Below are positions 23,667 through 31,751 of a DNA stretch of 42,288 bases, piece by piece; the first letter of the stretch is position 1; each line of letters begins with the position of its first letter. This DNA comes from Aneurinibacillus terranovensis DSM 18919 (GTDB taxonomy: Bacteria > Bacillota > Bacilli > Aneurinibacillales > Aneurinibacillaceae), in assembly GCF_000430625.1 (NCBI RefSeq), contig NZ_AUMJ01000052.1:1-42288 (forward strand), written 5' to 3'. A program made the position numbers and the translations under genes. The notes beneath the pieces were generated by a model. The model was not told the origin of the DNA. It saw only the letters and a list, made by a program, of their open reading frames with translations, and made no database searches.

Positions 23667-25319
23667 CTATCGTATCAATCGGATTTTTAACTTGCTTTGT
23701 ACAGTCCCATCCACTTCGATAAACGGGGCTTGCGTGAGGGACTTGGACTTAGCTCCTCGCGAAGCAACCACAGTAACGTCAATGGTCTGTCCGGTTGTAT
23801 CTGTGACCGGTACTTCATACCATCCAAACCAGGTGTTCTGTTCGTTGTCCGTTGGATCAATAGGAACGAGATTCTGTGTCGTTCCGTCCGAATAAGTGGC
23901 GACTACACTTTGCGCAGCTCCCGTTGTTTTCACCGTAAATTCCACTTGGCCTCCACTTCGCTCATACACTGGAAATAGGGTCGTAGGAAGCGGGTTCGTT
24001 TGACGGGGGCCCGGTAGGTATTGCTTGGTTGCTGTGAGCTCGCCCACCGTTAACTGACCATACTCTAATCTCACGTTCAATAAGCGTGGGGTGTTTTGTC
24101 TGACCGTCGTCGATAACGTCGCCCGTAAGACCAGGCTCGATCCCGGAGAAACATCCGTCCATGTACCCAGCGTGAGAGGAAGAAAGGTTGTTCCTCCATC
24201 CGTTGAAATCTCGTAGGATATGGCTGTGCCGAGGTCGTTTTGCTCCTGCGTATTGAGTCTAACCACATCGACCGGATATGACGTAACGACCGGTTGAGAC
24301 ACATACTGTCGCGGCGTTTCGTAATACTTTGTAAGGGTTAGCCCTGTCATCGTCATGGATGAATTTTCGGCCATGGTTCCATCGGCTGCCGGTTCATAAT
24401 ATTTCACCTGGCCATCGCCCGTAAGAACGCCATACTGATAGATATCTGAATTGAGGGAAACGGAATAAGGATTCGATACCGGTGATTGCCCGAGCACGTT
24501 AGTGGCATCCGATAACCCGGCCCCCGTATTTACATAAACGGAGACTTTATCCGAAACAGCAGCCACGATGCTTCCGGAAGCATCGACCTGGGAACTTACC
24601 ACTCCAGATAACCCCGTCAGGAGCTGAATCGGTTGATACTGAGTTCCGTCGAAAGTATAGTATACGGCTCCAGTTTTCGTCGTCACCACAAAAGCTGTAT
24701 CATTATTCGGAACGGCAGAGATCGCAACCGGATCGGTAAGACCGGTATTTACAGCCATCGATGAAATCGGGACCATAGCGTTTCCCGCATACGTATATCC
24801 CTGGACTTGTCCGTATTGATTTAACGTGAAAATTTTTTTCCCTTCCCCCGTGTCCGATGAGCTGATCGAAATGACTTGATTGGTCCCAAGAATATCAAGG
24901 GCCGGATTTTCCACAAATCCAGCCCCACTCATTTCAAAATATTTAATATCGCCATTAGGAATCAACACAAAGGCTGCCATCTCGTCCTGAAATAAGCTAA
25001 CCGCTAAAGGATTGGAAACATTTATTTTTAGCGCAGAAACCCCTTCTATCTTCCCGGAGTTACTGTCATACGCATAAAAGGAAACCCCATCGGCCTGTGC
25101 CACCGCGTATCCTTTTCCCACATATTGATTGAGGGCTAATGCATTGGGCAGAGGACGAAGAGGAAGCTGCACCCACTGATCTTGCAGATCGACATAAGCA
25201 TCCGTTTTCTGGGTATCTACTTTTGATAAGTCGTGAAAGTCATCCTGAAAGACATCGGCATAAACCGAGGGGATAGTGAAAAACGTAAAGAAAACGATAA
25301 GCAGCAAGATTCGTTTCAC
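23667..25319 (-). CDS. secreted beta-propeller-like surface protein
   Basis: The 550-residue protein starts at GTG after AGGAGG, with a signal peptide (MKRILLLIVFFTFFTIPSVY, cleavage near ADVF). Residues about 60-330 contain repeating blades (VLIPNGDIKYFEMSGAGFV, FTLNQYGQVQGYTYAGNAM, VTTKTGAVYYTFDGTQYQ, VLTGDGQVKYYEPAADG) of a beta-propeller. Residues about 350-550 are beta-sandwich-like. No wall anchor is visible. It is the last gene of the long pilus/secretion operon, 12 bp after the NTF2-like membrane protein, so it may be an exported tip, adhesin or mating-recognition factor. That role is inferred from position. Confidence 0.65.
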   Translation of the reverse strand: MKRILLLIVFFTFFTIPSVYADVFQDDFHDLSKVDTQKTDAYVDLQDQWVQLPLRPLPNALALNQYVGKGYAVAQADGVSFYAYDSNSGKIEGVSALKINVSNPLAVSLFQDEMAAFVLIPNGDIKYFEMSGAGFVENPALDILGTNQVISISSSDTGEGKKIFTLNQYGQVQGYTYAGNAMVPISSMAVNTGLTDPVAISAVPNNDTAFVVTTKTGAVYYTFDGTQYQPIQLLTGLSGVVSSQVDASGSIVAAVSDKVSVYVNTGAGLSDATNVLGQSPVSNPYSVSLNSDIYQYGVLTGDGQVKYYEPAADGTMAENSSMTMTGLTLTKYYETPRQYVSQPVVTSYPVDVVRLNTQEQNDLGTAISYEISTDGGTTFLPLTLGTWTDVSPGSSLVLRATLSTTVRQNTPRLLNVRLEYGQLTVGELTATKQYLPGPRQTNPLPTTLFPVYERSGGQVEFTVKTTGAAQSVVATYSDGTTQNLVPIDPTDNEQNTWFGWYEVPVTDTTGQTIDVTVVASRGAKSKSLTQAPFIEVDGTVQSKLKIRLIR

Positions 25320-25331
25320 TATTTTCCCTCC

Positions 25332-26120
25332 TTATCCCTGGGTTTCATTGATAACTTCTGTTCGATTGATGTAGTACACGCCGTCCCATTTTCTAAGCCC
25401 AAATCGCGCTACCATTTGTTTCAGCTTTCCCTGATTCTTCACTTGATACCGGACCAGATAGTTGTATTCGTCCGAGGTCAACGAACGCCCCACATACTGA
25501 AGGGTTGGTTGGTCAATGCTTACTCCCTTTGCCCACTTTGTAGGCAAGTATTTCATGGTTTTCTCAAAGCTTTGCAGGGCATCCCCGCTTAAGAGTTGTT
25601 GGGCTTTCGCCCATTCTCCGGAACCCGAGGCCGTAAGAAACGTAAGAATGGTATCCTGAGCTCCTGATAAACCAAAGCCGATAGGATACAAATTCCCTTC
25701 CTCCGGCTGTTGTGTGGCGAGATCAATACGATAGATTTGCCAGGTTTCGTTGGAACGGTAGAGCGAATACACTTGATCCTGCAGGTCCACTTTTCCTCCC
25801 GGGAGACGAACGACTACCTTGGCATGGACTTCACTGATCTGTTTTCGAAGATCCTGCTGGCTTAAGGTATACGATTCTTGAAGTATGGTTGCCGTTTGTA
25901 CGTGGTCCAGCCCATGGTTTGCAGACAGTTCCTCCAATTTGTTTCGCAGCCCCCCTATTGTATGGGCTTTCGCGTCCGACCATTTCCCCTCTGCTACAGA
26001 ATGAACATAGGTTTGTACAACCTCTACCGGACGCTGGTCCCAATACAACCAGTAGACGGTCACGATACAAAGAAAAAAGAGAAAAAGCCATCCGATTGGA
26101 TGGCGTATGAGACGTCTCAT
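25332..26120 (-). CDS. membrane-anchored protein with two NTF2-like domains, TcpC/VirB8-like topology
   Basis: The 262-residue protein has one N-terminal membrane segment (residues 9-27, WLFLFFLCIVTVYWLYW) and two extracytoplasmic segments of similar plan. The first (about 30-140) contains VVQTYVHSVAEGKWSDAKAH and the second (about 150-255) TILTFLTASGSGEWAKAQQL. Each continues to a beta-rich part that ends in W-x-I/V-Y-plus-hydrophobic patterns (TWQIYRID, GVYYINRTEV). Tandem NTF2-like domains after a single helix are the layout of TcpC, the VirB8-type scaffold of Gram-positive mating channels. A separate VirB8-like gene lies at 37.9 kb, so this may be a second scaffold or a pilus-side adaptor. 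Confidence 0.5.
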   Translation of the reverse strand: MRRLIRHPIGWLFLFFLCIVTVYWLYWDQRPVEVVQTYVHSVAEGKWSDAKAHTIGGLRNKLEELSANHGLDHVQTATILQESYTLSQQDLRKQISEVHAKVVVRLPGGKVDLQDQVYSLYRSNETWQIYRIDLATQQPEEGNLYPIGFGLSGAQDTILTFLTASGSGEWAKAQQLLSGDALQSFEKTMKYLPTKWAKGVSIDQPTLQYVGRSLTSDEYNYLVRYQVKNQGKLKQMVARFGLRKWDGVYYINRTEVINETQG

Positions 26121-26136
26121 CTCCCCTTAACCTCCT

Positions 26137-26571
26137 TTACACAAATACGGTGAGTACACTTCCTAACCAGAGGAAGGGGATCAGGGGGAGTGTTTTTCCT
26201 TTCTTCCACTGATTTATAACTCGAAGCAACCCTATTGTCAAAATAAAAAGAAGGGTGGTAAAGAGGACGGCCACCGGCGCATGAATTCCTAGTCCAACCC
26301 CAAACCAAAAAATTAATTTAAGATCCCCTCCCCCGACCTGCGCCGTCCCGGTGAGCTTTTTACTTATCCAAAAAGCAAGCAAAAGGCTAAAAAATAACAT
26401 TCCTCCCACTAGCATTCTAAGTTTCCAATGGGTTGGATCTTCAGCATAAAACAAGAGAGGAAGAAGGATGGTCATAATGAAATTCAGCTTGTTCGGAACG
26501 ATCCCCCACTTGGCATCGATGAAGGCCGCTATACTTAAGGCCAGCCAAAAGCATAGAATACTCACATTCAA
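26137..26571 (-). CDS. prepilin peptidase (A24, TadV/CpaA type)
   Basis: The protein of about 144 residues has the two catalytic aspartates of type IV prepilin peptidases, Asp19 in IDAKWGIVPNKLN and Asp83 in the GxGD-like motif GGGDLKLIF, with about four to five membrane helices. It lacks the N-terminal methyltransferase domain, as Tad-system enzymes do. I chose the TTG at 26571, placed after GGGGG and past the upstream stop codon; the longer frame would overlap the preceding gene. It should cleave the two small pilins and perhaps the TadE/TadG-like proteins. Confidence 0.85.
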   Translation of the reverse strand: MNVSILCFWLALSIAAFIDAKWGIVPNKLNFIMTILLPLLFYAEDPTHWKLRMLVGGMLFFSLLLAFWISKKLTGTAQVGGGDLKLIFWFGVGLGIHAPVAVLFTTLLFILTIGLLRVINQWKKGKTLPLIPFLWLGSVLTVFV

Positions 26572-26584
26572 AAGAAATTCCCCC

Positions 26585-27127
26585 TTATTGAAATTTCGGC
26601 TGAGAAAAGACAGACCTTGAATTTCCATTTGCAACCCAATCTGGAGAAGGCGCTATAGAAGGATTAAGCACCTGGTTTGCTTTATTAAAGTCGTCCATTC
26701 CCACCTTAAACGGAAGATTCCCGGACATCTGATTGATGGCCGGGAAAGCAAACACAGGGGAGGGAAGTAAAAAATTAGCCTTAAGATTCGTCTGTAAATG
26801 TAGGCTCTTCACGTTCTTTTCAAAGGTTTGTTCAGCTGACGCCAACGCTTGGGGTTGTTGAATTTCATAGTGCCAGCTTGTTGCTTCACCAAAACTGCCA
26901 AATGCATCGTCTACCCGTTTGACTTCATTGGCCCCGGCAAGCACAGCAGAATCCGTGGCTGCCATGATTCCCTCTTTTGCAATAATATTTCGACCGATAT
27001 CGAACTCCAGCAACAGTAAGGGAATCATAAAAATAAACAACATGAGGATGAATACGAATCCGGCAAACCCTTTTTCACCATTCTCGTCTAAACGATAACG
27101 TGGTTGAAAGCCTTTGAGAGTTATCAA
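26585..27127 (-). CDS. TadG/TadE-like pseudopilin with one membrane helix
   Basis: The 180-residue protein begins with a charged segment (ENGEKG) and then a hydrophobic helix (GFVFILMLFIFMIPLLLLEF). FDIGRNIIAKEGIMAATDSA, AVLAGANEV follows, the pattern of TadG-type Flp assembly proteins (helix, then R-x-x-x-A-K plus A-x-D-A-A-x-L-A-G/A). The start is TTG with GGAGGAGG upstream, overlapping the preceding gene by 53 bp. The extracellular part is about 130 residues with no von Willebrand domain. It is a probable minor subunit of the pilus. Confidence 0.7.
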   Translation of the reverse strand: MITLKGFQPRYRLDENGEKGFAGFVFILMLFIFMIPLLLLEFDIGRNIIAKEGIMAATDSAVLAGANEVKRVDDAFGSFGEATSWHYEIQQPQALASAEQTFEKNVKSLHLQTNLKANFLLPSPVFAFPAINQMSGNLPFKVGMDDFNKANQVLNPSIAPSPDWVANGNSRSVFSQPKFQ

Positions 27128-27524
27128 CGGGATGGCCTCCTCCCCATAACGCTGTAAAATCTTTAGTAATCCAAGGATGGTTATAGAAAATAGTTACGGT
27201 TACGTATTGCCCATCGTTCATATTGATATCTACGTCACGATCTTTATCAAAAAGCGTCTCCCCATTTTTTTGCTGAGGTAACTGGGACATTAACGAAGCT
27301 GCTTGCTGTTTGCCATCTAGAATAGTGCTTCCCTCATTTGTGGCCAAATACCTGCCAACTTCCCGTGTGGCGACCATATCAAAATACTTGGAATTGATGG
27401 CATACGGAACTTCCAATGACATTATGAGCATAGTAAAAAACACACCGATAAATATAAAAAGAAGGAGAAAATCGGCGTAGCCCCGTTCATCCTCCTTCAC
27501 TCTTTTTACCTCTTTCCATGTCAT
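27075..27524 (-). CDS. TadE-like pseudopilin
   Basis: The ATG at 27524 follows GGGTGG. The 149-residue product has the motif DERGYADFLLLFIFIGVFFT, resembling the processing site and helix of TadE-type proteins, followed by MLIMSLEVPYAINSKYFDMV, ATREVGRYLATNEG and a C-terminal soluble domain. It overlaps the TadG-like gene by 53 bp and follows the pilins by 14 bp. It is likely inserted in the membrane and processed by the A24 peptidase, but the cleavage point is not certain. Confidence 0.7.
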   Translation of the reverse strand: MTWKEVKRVKEDERGYADFLLLFIFIGVFFTMLIMSLEVPYAINSKYFDMVATREVGRYLATNEGSTILDGKQQAASLMSQLPQQKNGETLFDKDRDVDINMNDGQYVTVTIFYNHPWITKDFTALWGGGHPVDNSQRLSTTLSFRREW

Positions 27525-27538
27525 CAAGACCACCCGCT

Positions 27539-27739
27539 TTACGAAAAAATCGTTTGGATCTTGCCCTGGATATACGTCCACATCGTTGAGAAAAACGTGC
27601 TGATATTGCCCCGGTTGGTATAGGCAACATAACCAAGCACTAAAAGCATAATGATACCTCCGCCAATCGCACCCAGACCTCCTTTGTTCCCTTTCATTGA
27701 TTCAGAAAACGATTTCCACATTTTACTTAATTTTTTCAT
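27539..27739 (-). CDS. small pilin-like protein 2
   Basis: The 66-residue product has a basic leader of about 20 residues, the segment NKGGLGAIGGGIIMLLVLGY forming a Gly-rich start to a single helix, and a C-terminal part NISTFFSTMWTYIQGKIQTI. Size, layout and position between TadC and TadE are those of Flp pilins, but the usual Glu at position +5 after the cleavage Gly is not obvious. The ATG follows AGAGGAG. It is a tandem paralogue of the next gene, with 43 of its last 45 residues identical. It is probably a major pilus subunit. Confidence 0.7.
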   Translation of the reverse strand: MKKLSKMWKSFSESMKGNKGGLGAIGGGIIMLLVLGYVAYTNRGNISTFFSTMWTYIQGKIQTIFS

Positions 27740-27787
27740 TTGGTACTTTCTCCTCTCCATTTTTAAAGTTTAATTCCGTTACACGTT

Positions 27788-27979
27788 TTACGAAAAAATC
27801 GTTTGGATTTTGCCCTGGATATACGTCCACATCGTTGAGAAAAACGTGCTGATGTTATCGCGATTGTTGTAGGCAACATACCCAAGCACTAAAAGCATGA
27901 TGATACCTCCGCCAATCGCACCTAGCCCTCCTTTATCTCCCTGAAGTGCTTTTAACCTTTTCTTTTTCCATTGATACAT
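27788..27979 (-). CDS. small pilin-like protein 1
   Basis: The 63-residue product has a different basic leader (MYQWKKKRLKALQGDK) but then the same GGLGAIGGGIIMLLVLGYVA helix and C-terminus as its neighbour. The ATG follows AAGGAGCG. It lies 32 bp downstream of TadC. The near-identity of the second halves and difference of the leaders suggest recent duplication with leader divergence, or separate export timing. It may be the first of two co-assembled pilins. Confidence 0.7.
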   Translation of the reverse strand: MYQWKKKRLKALQGDKGGLGAIGGGIIMLLVLGYVAYNNRDNISTFFSTMWTYIQGKIQTIFS

Positions 27980-28010
27980 CGTTTACTCGCTCCTTTCTTG
28001 ACTTTTATAG

Positions 28011-28874
28011 TTACTGAAACATTTTGATAAGCATGGTTCCTAACACGATGATGGTGCCAAACGCAAAGGGAAGAACCGTGAAAAAAATAATCCCATACAT
28101 GATTTTAAGCTTGGCCTTTCCGATCTCTGCTTCAATGTCATTCTCCAATTTTTCATCCATGCTTCGAATCATTTCGCGTACGACGCTTAAAAAAGACGTT
28201 CCTCTTTCTTCAGCCACAATGACGAGAACACAAAATTTTCGTAGTTCAGGAAAATCAAATTGATCGGCAACCCAGCTAAATACCTCTCGAACCGAGGATG
28301 AATGAAGCCTTTTTGTAGCTTCCTGAAATATATCGCTTAACGGTTGCTCTACGGCTTCCCCAGCATTTTGAATAGAAGTCGTTAAATCGGCTCCTTTTTC
28401 TAGTTGCACTTCCATCAGCTTCAGCATCTTACGAAAAGCTGGTCGCGCTTTCCCTCTACGTTGAAGAATTCTGGCCTGTACGACAGAAGCAGGAAAGTAG
28501 AAGCCCAAAAATCCAAGCACCAGGTAATCCTGAATTCTTCCTCCGGTGTAATACGCAGCAATCCATCCGATAAACATATGAAAGAGTCGAAAGACAAAAA
28601 ATTCGAGTCCATTGTTCCATCCATTCATATAGCCGGCTTGCATTAATTTTCGTTCCCAATATTTCAGATAGTCTTTTTTGGGCGAAAATGGGAATATGTT
28701 GATAAAAATCCGAACCAATAACCGAACTTTTCCTTTTTTACCTTTCACATCTTCCTTTTCCAATTCAATACCAATAATGCGCTGATATAAATGTTCCAGG
28801 CTTTCCGTCTTTCGAAAGGCAATCCATAAGGCAAATAATTGAACCGAAAGAAATGTATACACGCCAACTTCCAT
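28011..28874 (-). CDS. tadC: TadC-like pilus inner-membrane platform protein
   Basis: The 287-residue protein has the T2SS-F layout: N-terminal helix, cytoplasmic region, then a central segment GKARPAFRKMLKLMEVQLEKG followed by the F-domain helix set (DLTTSIQNAGEAVEQPLSDI, EERGTSFLSVVREMIRSMD) and two C-terminal helices around KIMYGIIFFTVLPFAFGTII. With TadB it should form the platform beneath the pilus that couples TadA to pilin extraction. The ATG follows GGGGGGTG. It starts 4 bp after the small hypothetical gene. Confidence 0.8.
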   Translation of the reverse strand: MEVGVYTFLSVQLFALWIAFRKTESLEHLYQRIIGIELEKEDVKGKKGKVRLLVRIFINIFPFSPKKDYLKYWERKLMQAGYMNGWNNGLEFFVFRLFHMFIGWIAAYYTGGRIQDYLVLGFLGFYFPASVVQARILQRRGKARPAFRKMLKLMEVQLEKGADLTTSIQNAGEAVEQPLSDIFQEATKRLHSSSVREVFSWVADQFDFPELRKFCVLVIVAEERGTSFLSVVREMIRSMDEKLENDIEAEIGKAKLKIMYGIIFFTVLPFAFGTIIVLGTMLIKMFQ

Positions 28875-28878
28875 ACAT

Positions 28879-29289
28879 TCACCCCCCGTATTTTTTAATA
28901 AAATGTTCTCTGCTTATGGAAAGAACATGGATTTCTTGCATTCGCCACGCCCGAAAAATTATGCGTGGACGAATCCAATTTCTAAAATTCGCAGCACAAA
29001 GAACCGTATCCAGGATCTTTTGGATTACGGTGGTCGGTCGTTTTTCCAATATGTCAGTTTCTCGGCTATAATCGATAACAAAACTATCTGCTACTATATC
29101 GGTAATTCCGATCCAGAATGTACCCTTCTGCTGTTGTAGATAGCGAGCAATCCTTTGATAAGCCTCCCTTCTTTTCTGAAAAAAACGTTTTTTGGTGACG
29201 ACATAAAAAAACCAAAAGGGGCAATGATGAATCGACAGTTGGTTCCCTTTTCGCTTCACAATATAATGGTCAGTGATACGCTTAAACAC
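28879..29289 (-). CDS. hypothetical protein between TadB and TadC
   Basis: The 136-residue product starts at GTG overlapping the TadB stop codon by 8 bases and ends 4 bp before TadC. It is basic and rich in Arg, Lys and aromatic residues (HHCPFWFFYVVTKKRFFQKR). Central segments such as GTFWIGITDIVADSFVIDYS may form a small beta fold. There is no signal peptide, and the hydrophobic stretch is too short to be a sure membrane helix. It is tightly embedded in the operon, so it is probably a system-specific accessory of the platform. I know of no usual gene at this place in Tad loci. Confidence 0.6.
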   Translation of the reverse strand: MFKRITDHYIVKRKGNQLSIHHCPFWFFYVVTKKRFFQKRREAYQRIARYLQQQKGTFWIGITDIVADSFVIDYSRETDILEKRPTTVIQKILDTVLCAANFRNWIRPRIIFRAWRMQEIHVLSISREHFIKKYGG

Positions 29290-30154
29290 GAATCTTCACT
29301 GCCCTGAACACAATCACGGCGCCTACTGAATTAAGTAGTAAGGCCCCGATGATAATGAATAAAATGATGGGTCGGGTAGAGATTAACTCCGCAAGCTGAT
29401 GTCGGAATCCAAGGGGAACGACAAATGAAATTCCAATCAATAAATATCCCATCCGCCGTAGCTCAACCGTTTTAGCCATCGCTTTTCTCTGGGCACCAAC
29501 GGAACGGCTGATCATCATTTTGATGTCATCAAAAACAGCGGCCAAGTTTCCCCCTTCTTCCGTAGTGGAACGTAGGGCCTGAGCAGCATAGTGCACGGCC
29601 TCAATGTCTACACGGTCCGCTAACTCTTCAAATGCTTGTGGAACAGAAATCCCTTCTTTGAGACGATTCTCAACGATTTTCATTTCACGACTGAACCAGC
29701 CATAATTAACAATCTTTTGCGACTCCGCAACATAGTCATCAATCGTTCCGTGCGCTCGGAATATACTGGCCCCGACATCTAGCGATAAATCAAAGTCCTG
29801 GATAAATCGCTTTTCATTTTGCTTCACGAGGAAAGCGATCAGGCGGTCAAATAAAAAAGGACCCAGCAAAAGGCCCAATAAAAAGCCCGCTTGTCCCATT
29901 TTTAACGAACACAAATATCCCACCAATACGGCAAAAACCATCACAACATACGGGATAAACGGTCGAGGAATCGGAAATCCGGCACGAATAATCTGTAGGT
30001 TCCATCGTTCAAGACGTTTGTGTTTTCTTTTCTCTCTTTCTTTCCGATAATGTCCCTCCATACGGGACTCCATTTGTTTATGCCGCTCTGCCTTTAAATA
30101 GTAAGATCGAACAATGATGCATACAGCGATTAAAAATACAAGGAATCCTTCCAT
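29282..30154 (-). CDS. tadB: TadB-like pilus inner-membrane platform protein
   Basis: The 290-residue protein has an N-terminal helix (MEGFLVFLIAVCIIVRSYYL), a charged cytoplasmic stretch, paired helices near 85-120 and an F-domain (AVHYAAQALRSTTEEGGNLA, then AVFDDIKMMISRSVGAQRKA) ending with two C-terminal helices. This is the TadB layout. The downstream neighbours are the small hypothetical and TadC. The ATG lies 12 bases after AGGAGG. Confidence 0.8.
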   Translation of the reverse strand: MEGFLVFLIAVCIIVRSYYLKAERHKQMESRMEGHYRKEREKRKHKRLERWNLQIIRAGFPIPRPFIPYVVMVFAVLVGYLCSLKMGQAGFLLGLLLGPFLFDRLIAFLVKQNEKRFIQDFDLSLDVGASIFRAHGTIDDYVAESQKIVNYGWFSREMKIVENRLKEGISVPQAFEELADRVDIEAVHYAAQALRSTTEEGGNLAAVFDDIKMMISRSVGAQRKAMAKTVELRRMGYLLIGISFVVPLGFRHQLAELISTRPIILFIIIGALLLNSVGAVIVFRAVKIRV

Positions 30155-30170
30155 TTTCCATTTCTACCTC

Positions 30171-31751
30171 CTATTCACCTGGAATAAACGCATCTCTTGG
30201 CTTTTGAAGGATAGTCGGGATCGTCATTCGGTGTTTTCTAGCTTCTTTGATGACTTTTTCACTTAACCCATGGAATTTCCATCCCCAGTCCCCTTTTTCG
30301 GAAAACTCAACGGTAAAAATAGGTCGAAGTGCAATCTCATTGTCGATCATTCGATCGACTTCTGCAATTTCACCAATATATTTATCGTCATCATCTGTTT
30401 TTTCAATATGAATGATGGTTTGTACCCCTTCGACAATCATATTCAGGATATCAAGACGGGTACTGCCAGGGTACGAACAGGCAAGGGAGATGAGCCGTAA
30501 AAGAGCAGCCTTCGTAGAGTTCGCATGTATCGTACTTCCTCCACCGGGGTGCCCATTGATAATCCCTTGTAGAAACAAATAAGCAATGCTATCACGAAGC
30601 TCAGAAATAAAGAAGCGATTCACGTCCATCCGGAGGATTTCTTTCATCAAGTCTTGGATGGTAATGGCTCCCTCCCCCTCCATATTCGCCTGTCGTTCCC
30701 ATAATCGGATCGTTTGTTCATGGTCTGGCTGCATCTCTGGGGCCTCTTCAATGATCCCGTTCACATGATAGGAGGGGATAAAAGGGAAAATCGCATTGAG
30801 TGTTGTTGTTTTCCCTGTTCCCATCCCTCCTGCAAACAGAAGGGTAAAACGAAGTCGGCAAATCAAATGCAAGTAAGCCATGATGAGCACATTCATAAAC
30901 CGATTCGTTTGATACAGTTTTTCTTCCGGTATATTTTCATACTCCTGAAGTAATCGGTTCCACTCCTCCTGTCTCTCCTTCTCCAGGGTATATTCGGTTT
31001 CCACCAGTTCCTGTACAGTAAATCTCTTGGCAAATTTCCGGATGCTTACAATGGTATAAGGAGTAGGAATGCATTTCCCCTCTCTCCATTCCCCCACCCC
31101 TGAAACATTTGTAATGGCATGAAGACGGGAACCATCCATGAGTAAGGCATTGGTTCGAGCGATACTTTTGTCAAAGCGTCCTCCCATTCTTGACGCTTTA
31201 ATCTTTCGATTGATCCAGGTATGCAAGTGTTCTTCGTTCCGGAAACGATGCTCAGGTTTATCGGAACGCTGGTATCTTCCCTTTATTTTGTATAACGTGT
31301 ATTTATCTCCAATAATTCGAATATCCGTGACGAGTGGGTTGTCCATAAACTCTTGAATGGGGCCATAATCCTTAATATCATTGACAAGGCTAGTAACCAA
31401 TGGATATAGATACTCACTCTTAATTCGATTTTCCTTATCCTTCTGACGAATGAGCTCAATGAGACTCATTTGTAACTGTTGCTTACTCATCTCCTCAATG
31501 TCTACATCTTTATTTTCCTCACGCATGAGTTCGAGTATATACTCCTGCAGTCGAACAAACTCATCATCTGACAAATCCGTTTTGCTTGAGGATTCGTCCA
31601 GGAAGTTAGAATCGTCGTCAGGCAATTCCGTGTGAGGTTGGACGGAAGCGGGCTGACTGATGACGGATTGAACAAAAAATGGGCCACTTCCAGAAAAGGA
31701 AGGGCCACGTGAAAATTTTTGTGCCTCTTCTATTTGTTTGACTAAACTCAT
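30171..31751 (-). CDS. tadA: TadA/CpaF-type pilus ATPase (secretion ATPase, VirB11 family)
   Basis: The 526-residue protein has an N-terminal part (1-150) with a low-complexity acidic segment, then the N1D-type domain (YGPIQEFMDNPLVTDIRIIG) and the CpaF core: Walker A AGGMGTGKTTTLNAIFPFIP, Asp box (IIEEAPEM), Walker B (FFISELRDSIAYLFLQGI) and His box (GHPGGGSTIHANS). It powers pilus assembly in Tad systems and is also homologous to VirB11, so one ATPase could serve both pilus and channel. It starts at an ATG overlapping the CpaB stop by 4 bases. Confidence 0.9.
   Translation of the reverse strand: MSLVKQIEEAQKFSRGPSFSGSGPFFVQSVISQPASVQPHTELPDDDSNFLDESSSKTDLSDDEFVRLQEYILELMREENKDVDIEEMSKQQLQMSLIELIRQKDKENRIKSEYLYPLVTSLVNDIKDYGPIQEFMDNPLVTDIRIIGDKYTLYKIKGRYQRSDKPEHRFRNEEHLHTWINRKIKASRMGGRFDKSIARTNALLMDGSRLHAITNVSGVGEWREGKCIPTPYTIVSIRKFAKRFTVQELVETEYTLEKERQEEWNRLLQEYENIPEEKLYQTNRFMNVLIMAYLHLICRLRFTLLFAGGMGTGKTTTLNAIFPFIPSYHVNGIIEEAPEMQPDHEQTIRLWERQANMEGEGAITIQDLMKEILRMDVNRFFISELRDSIAYLFLQGIINGHPGGGSTIHANSTKAALLRLISLACSYPGSTRLDILNMIVEGVQTIIHIEKTDDDDKYIGEIAEVDRMIDNEIALRPIFTVEFSEKGDWGWKFHGLSEKVIKEARKHRMTIPTILQKPRDAFIPGE

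Larger units (their letters stand above)
27539..27979. repeat. tandem duplication of pilin coding sequence
   Basis: About 135 bp of pilin-2 coding sequence (27539 onward) recur in pilin-1 (27788 onward) in the same orientation with only a few base changes. Only the leader regions and the 48-bp gap differ. Confidence 0.8.
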
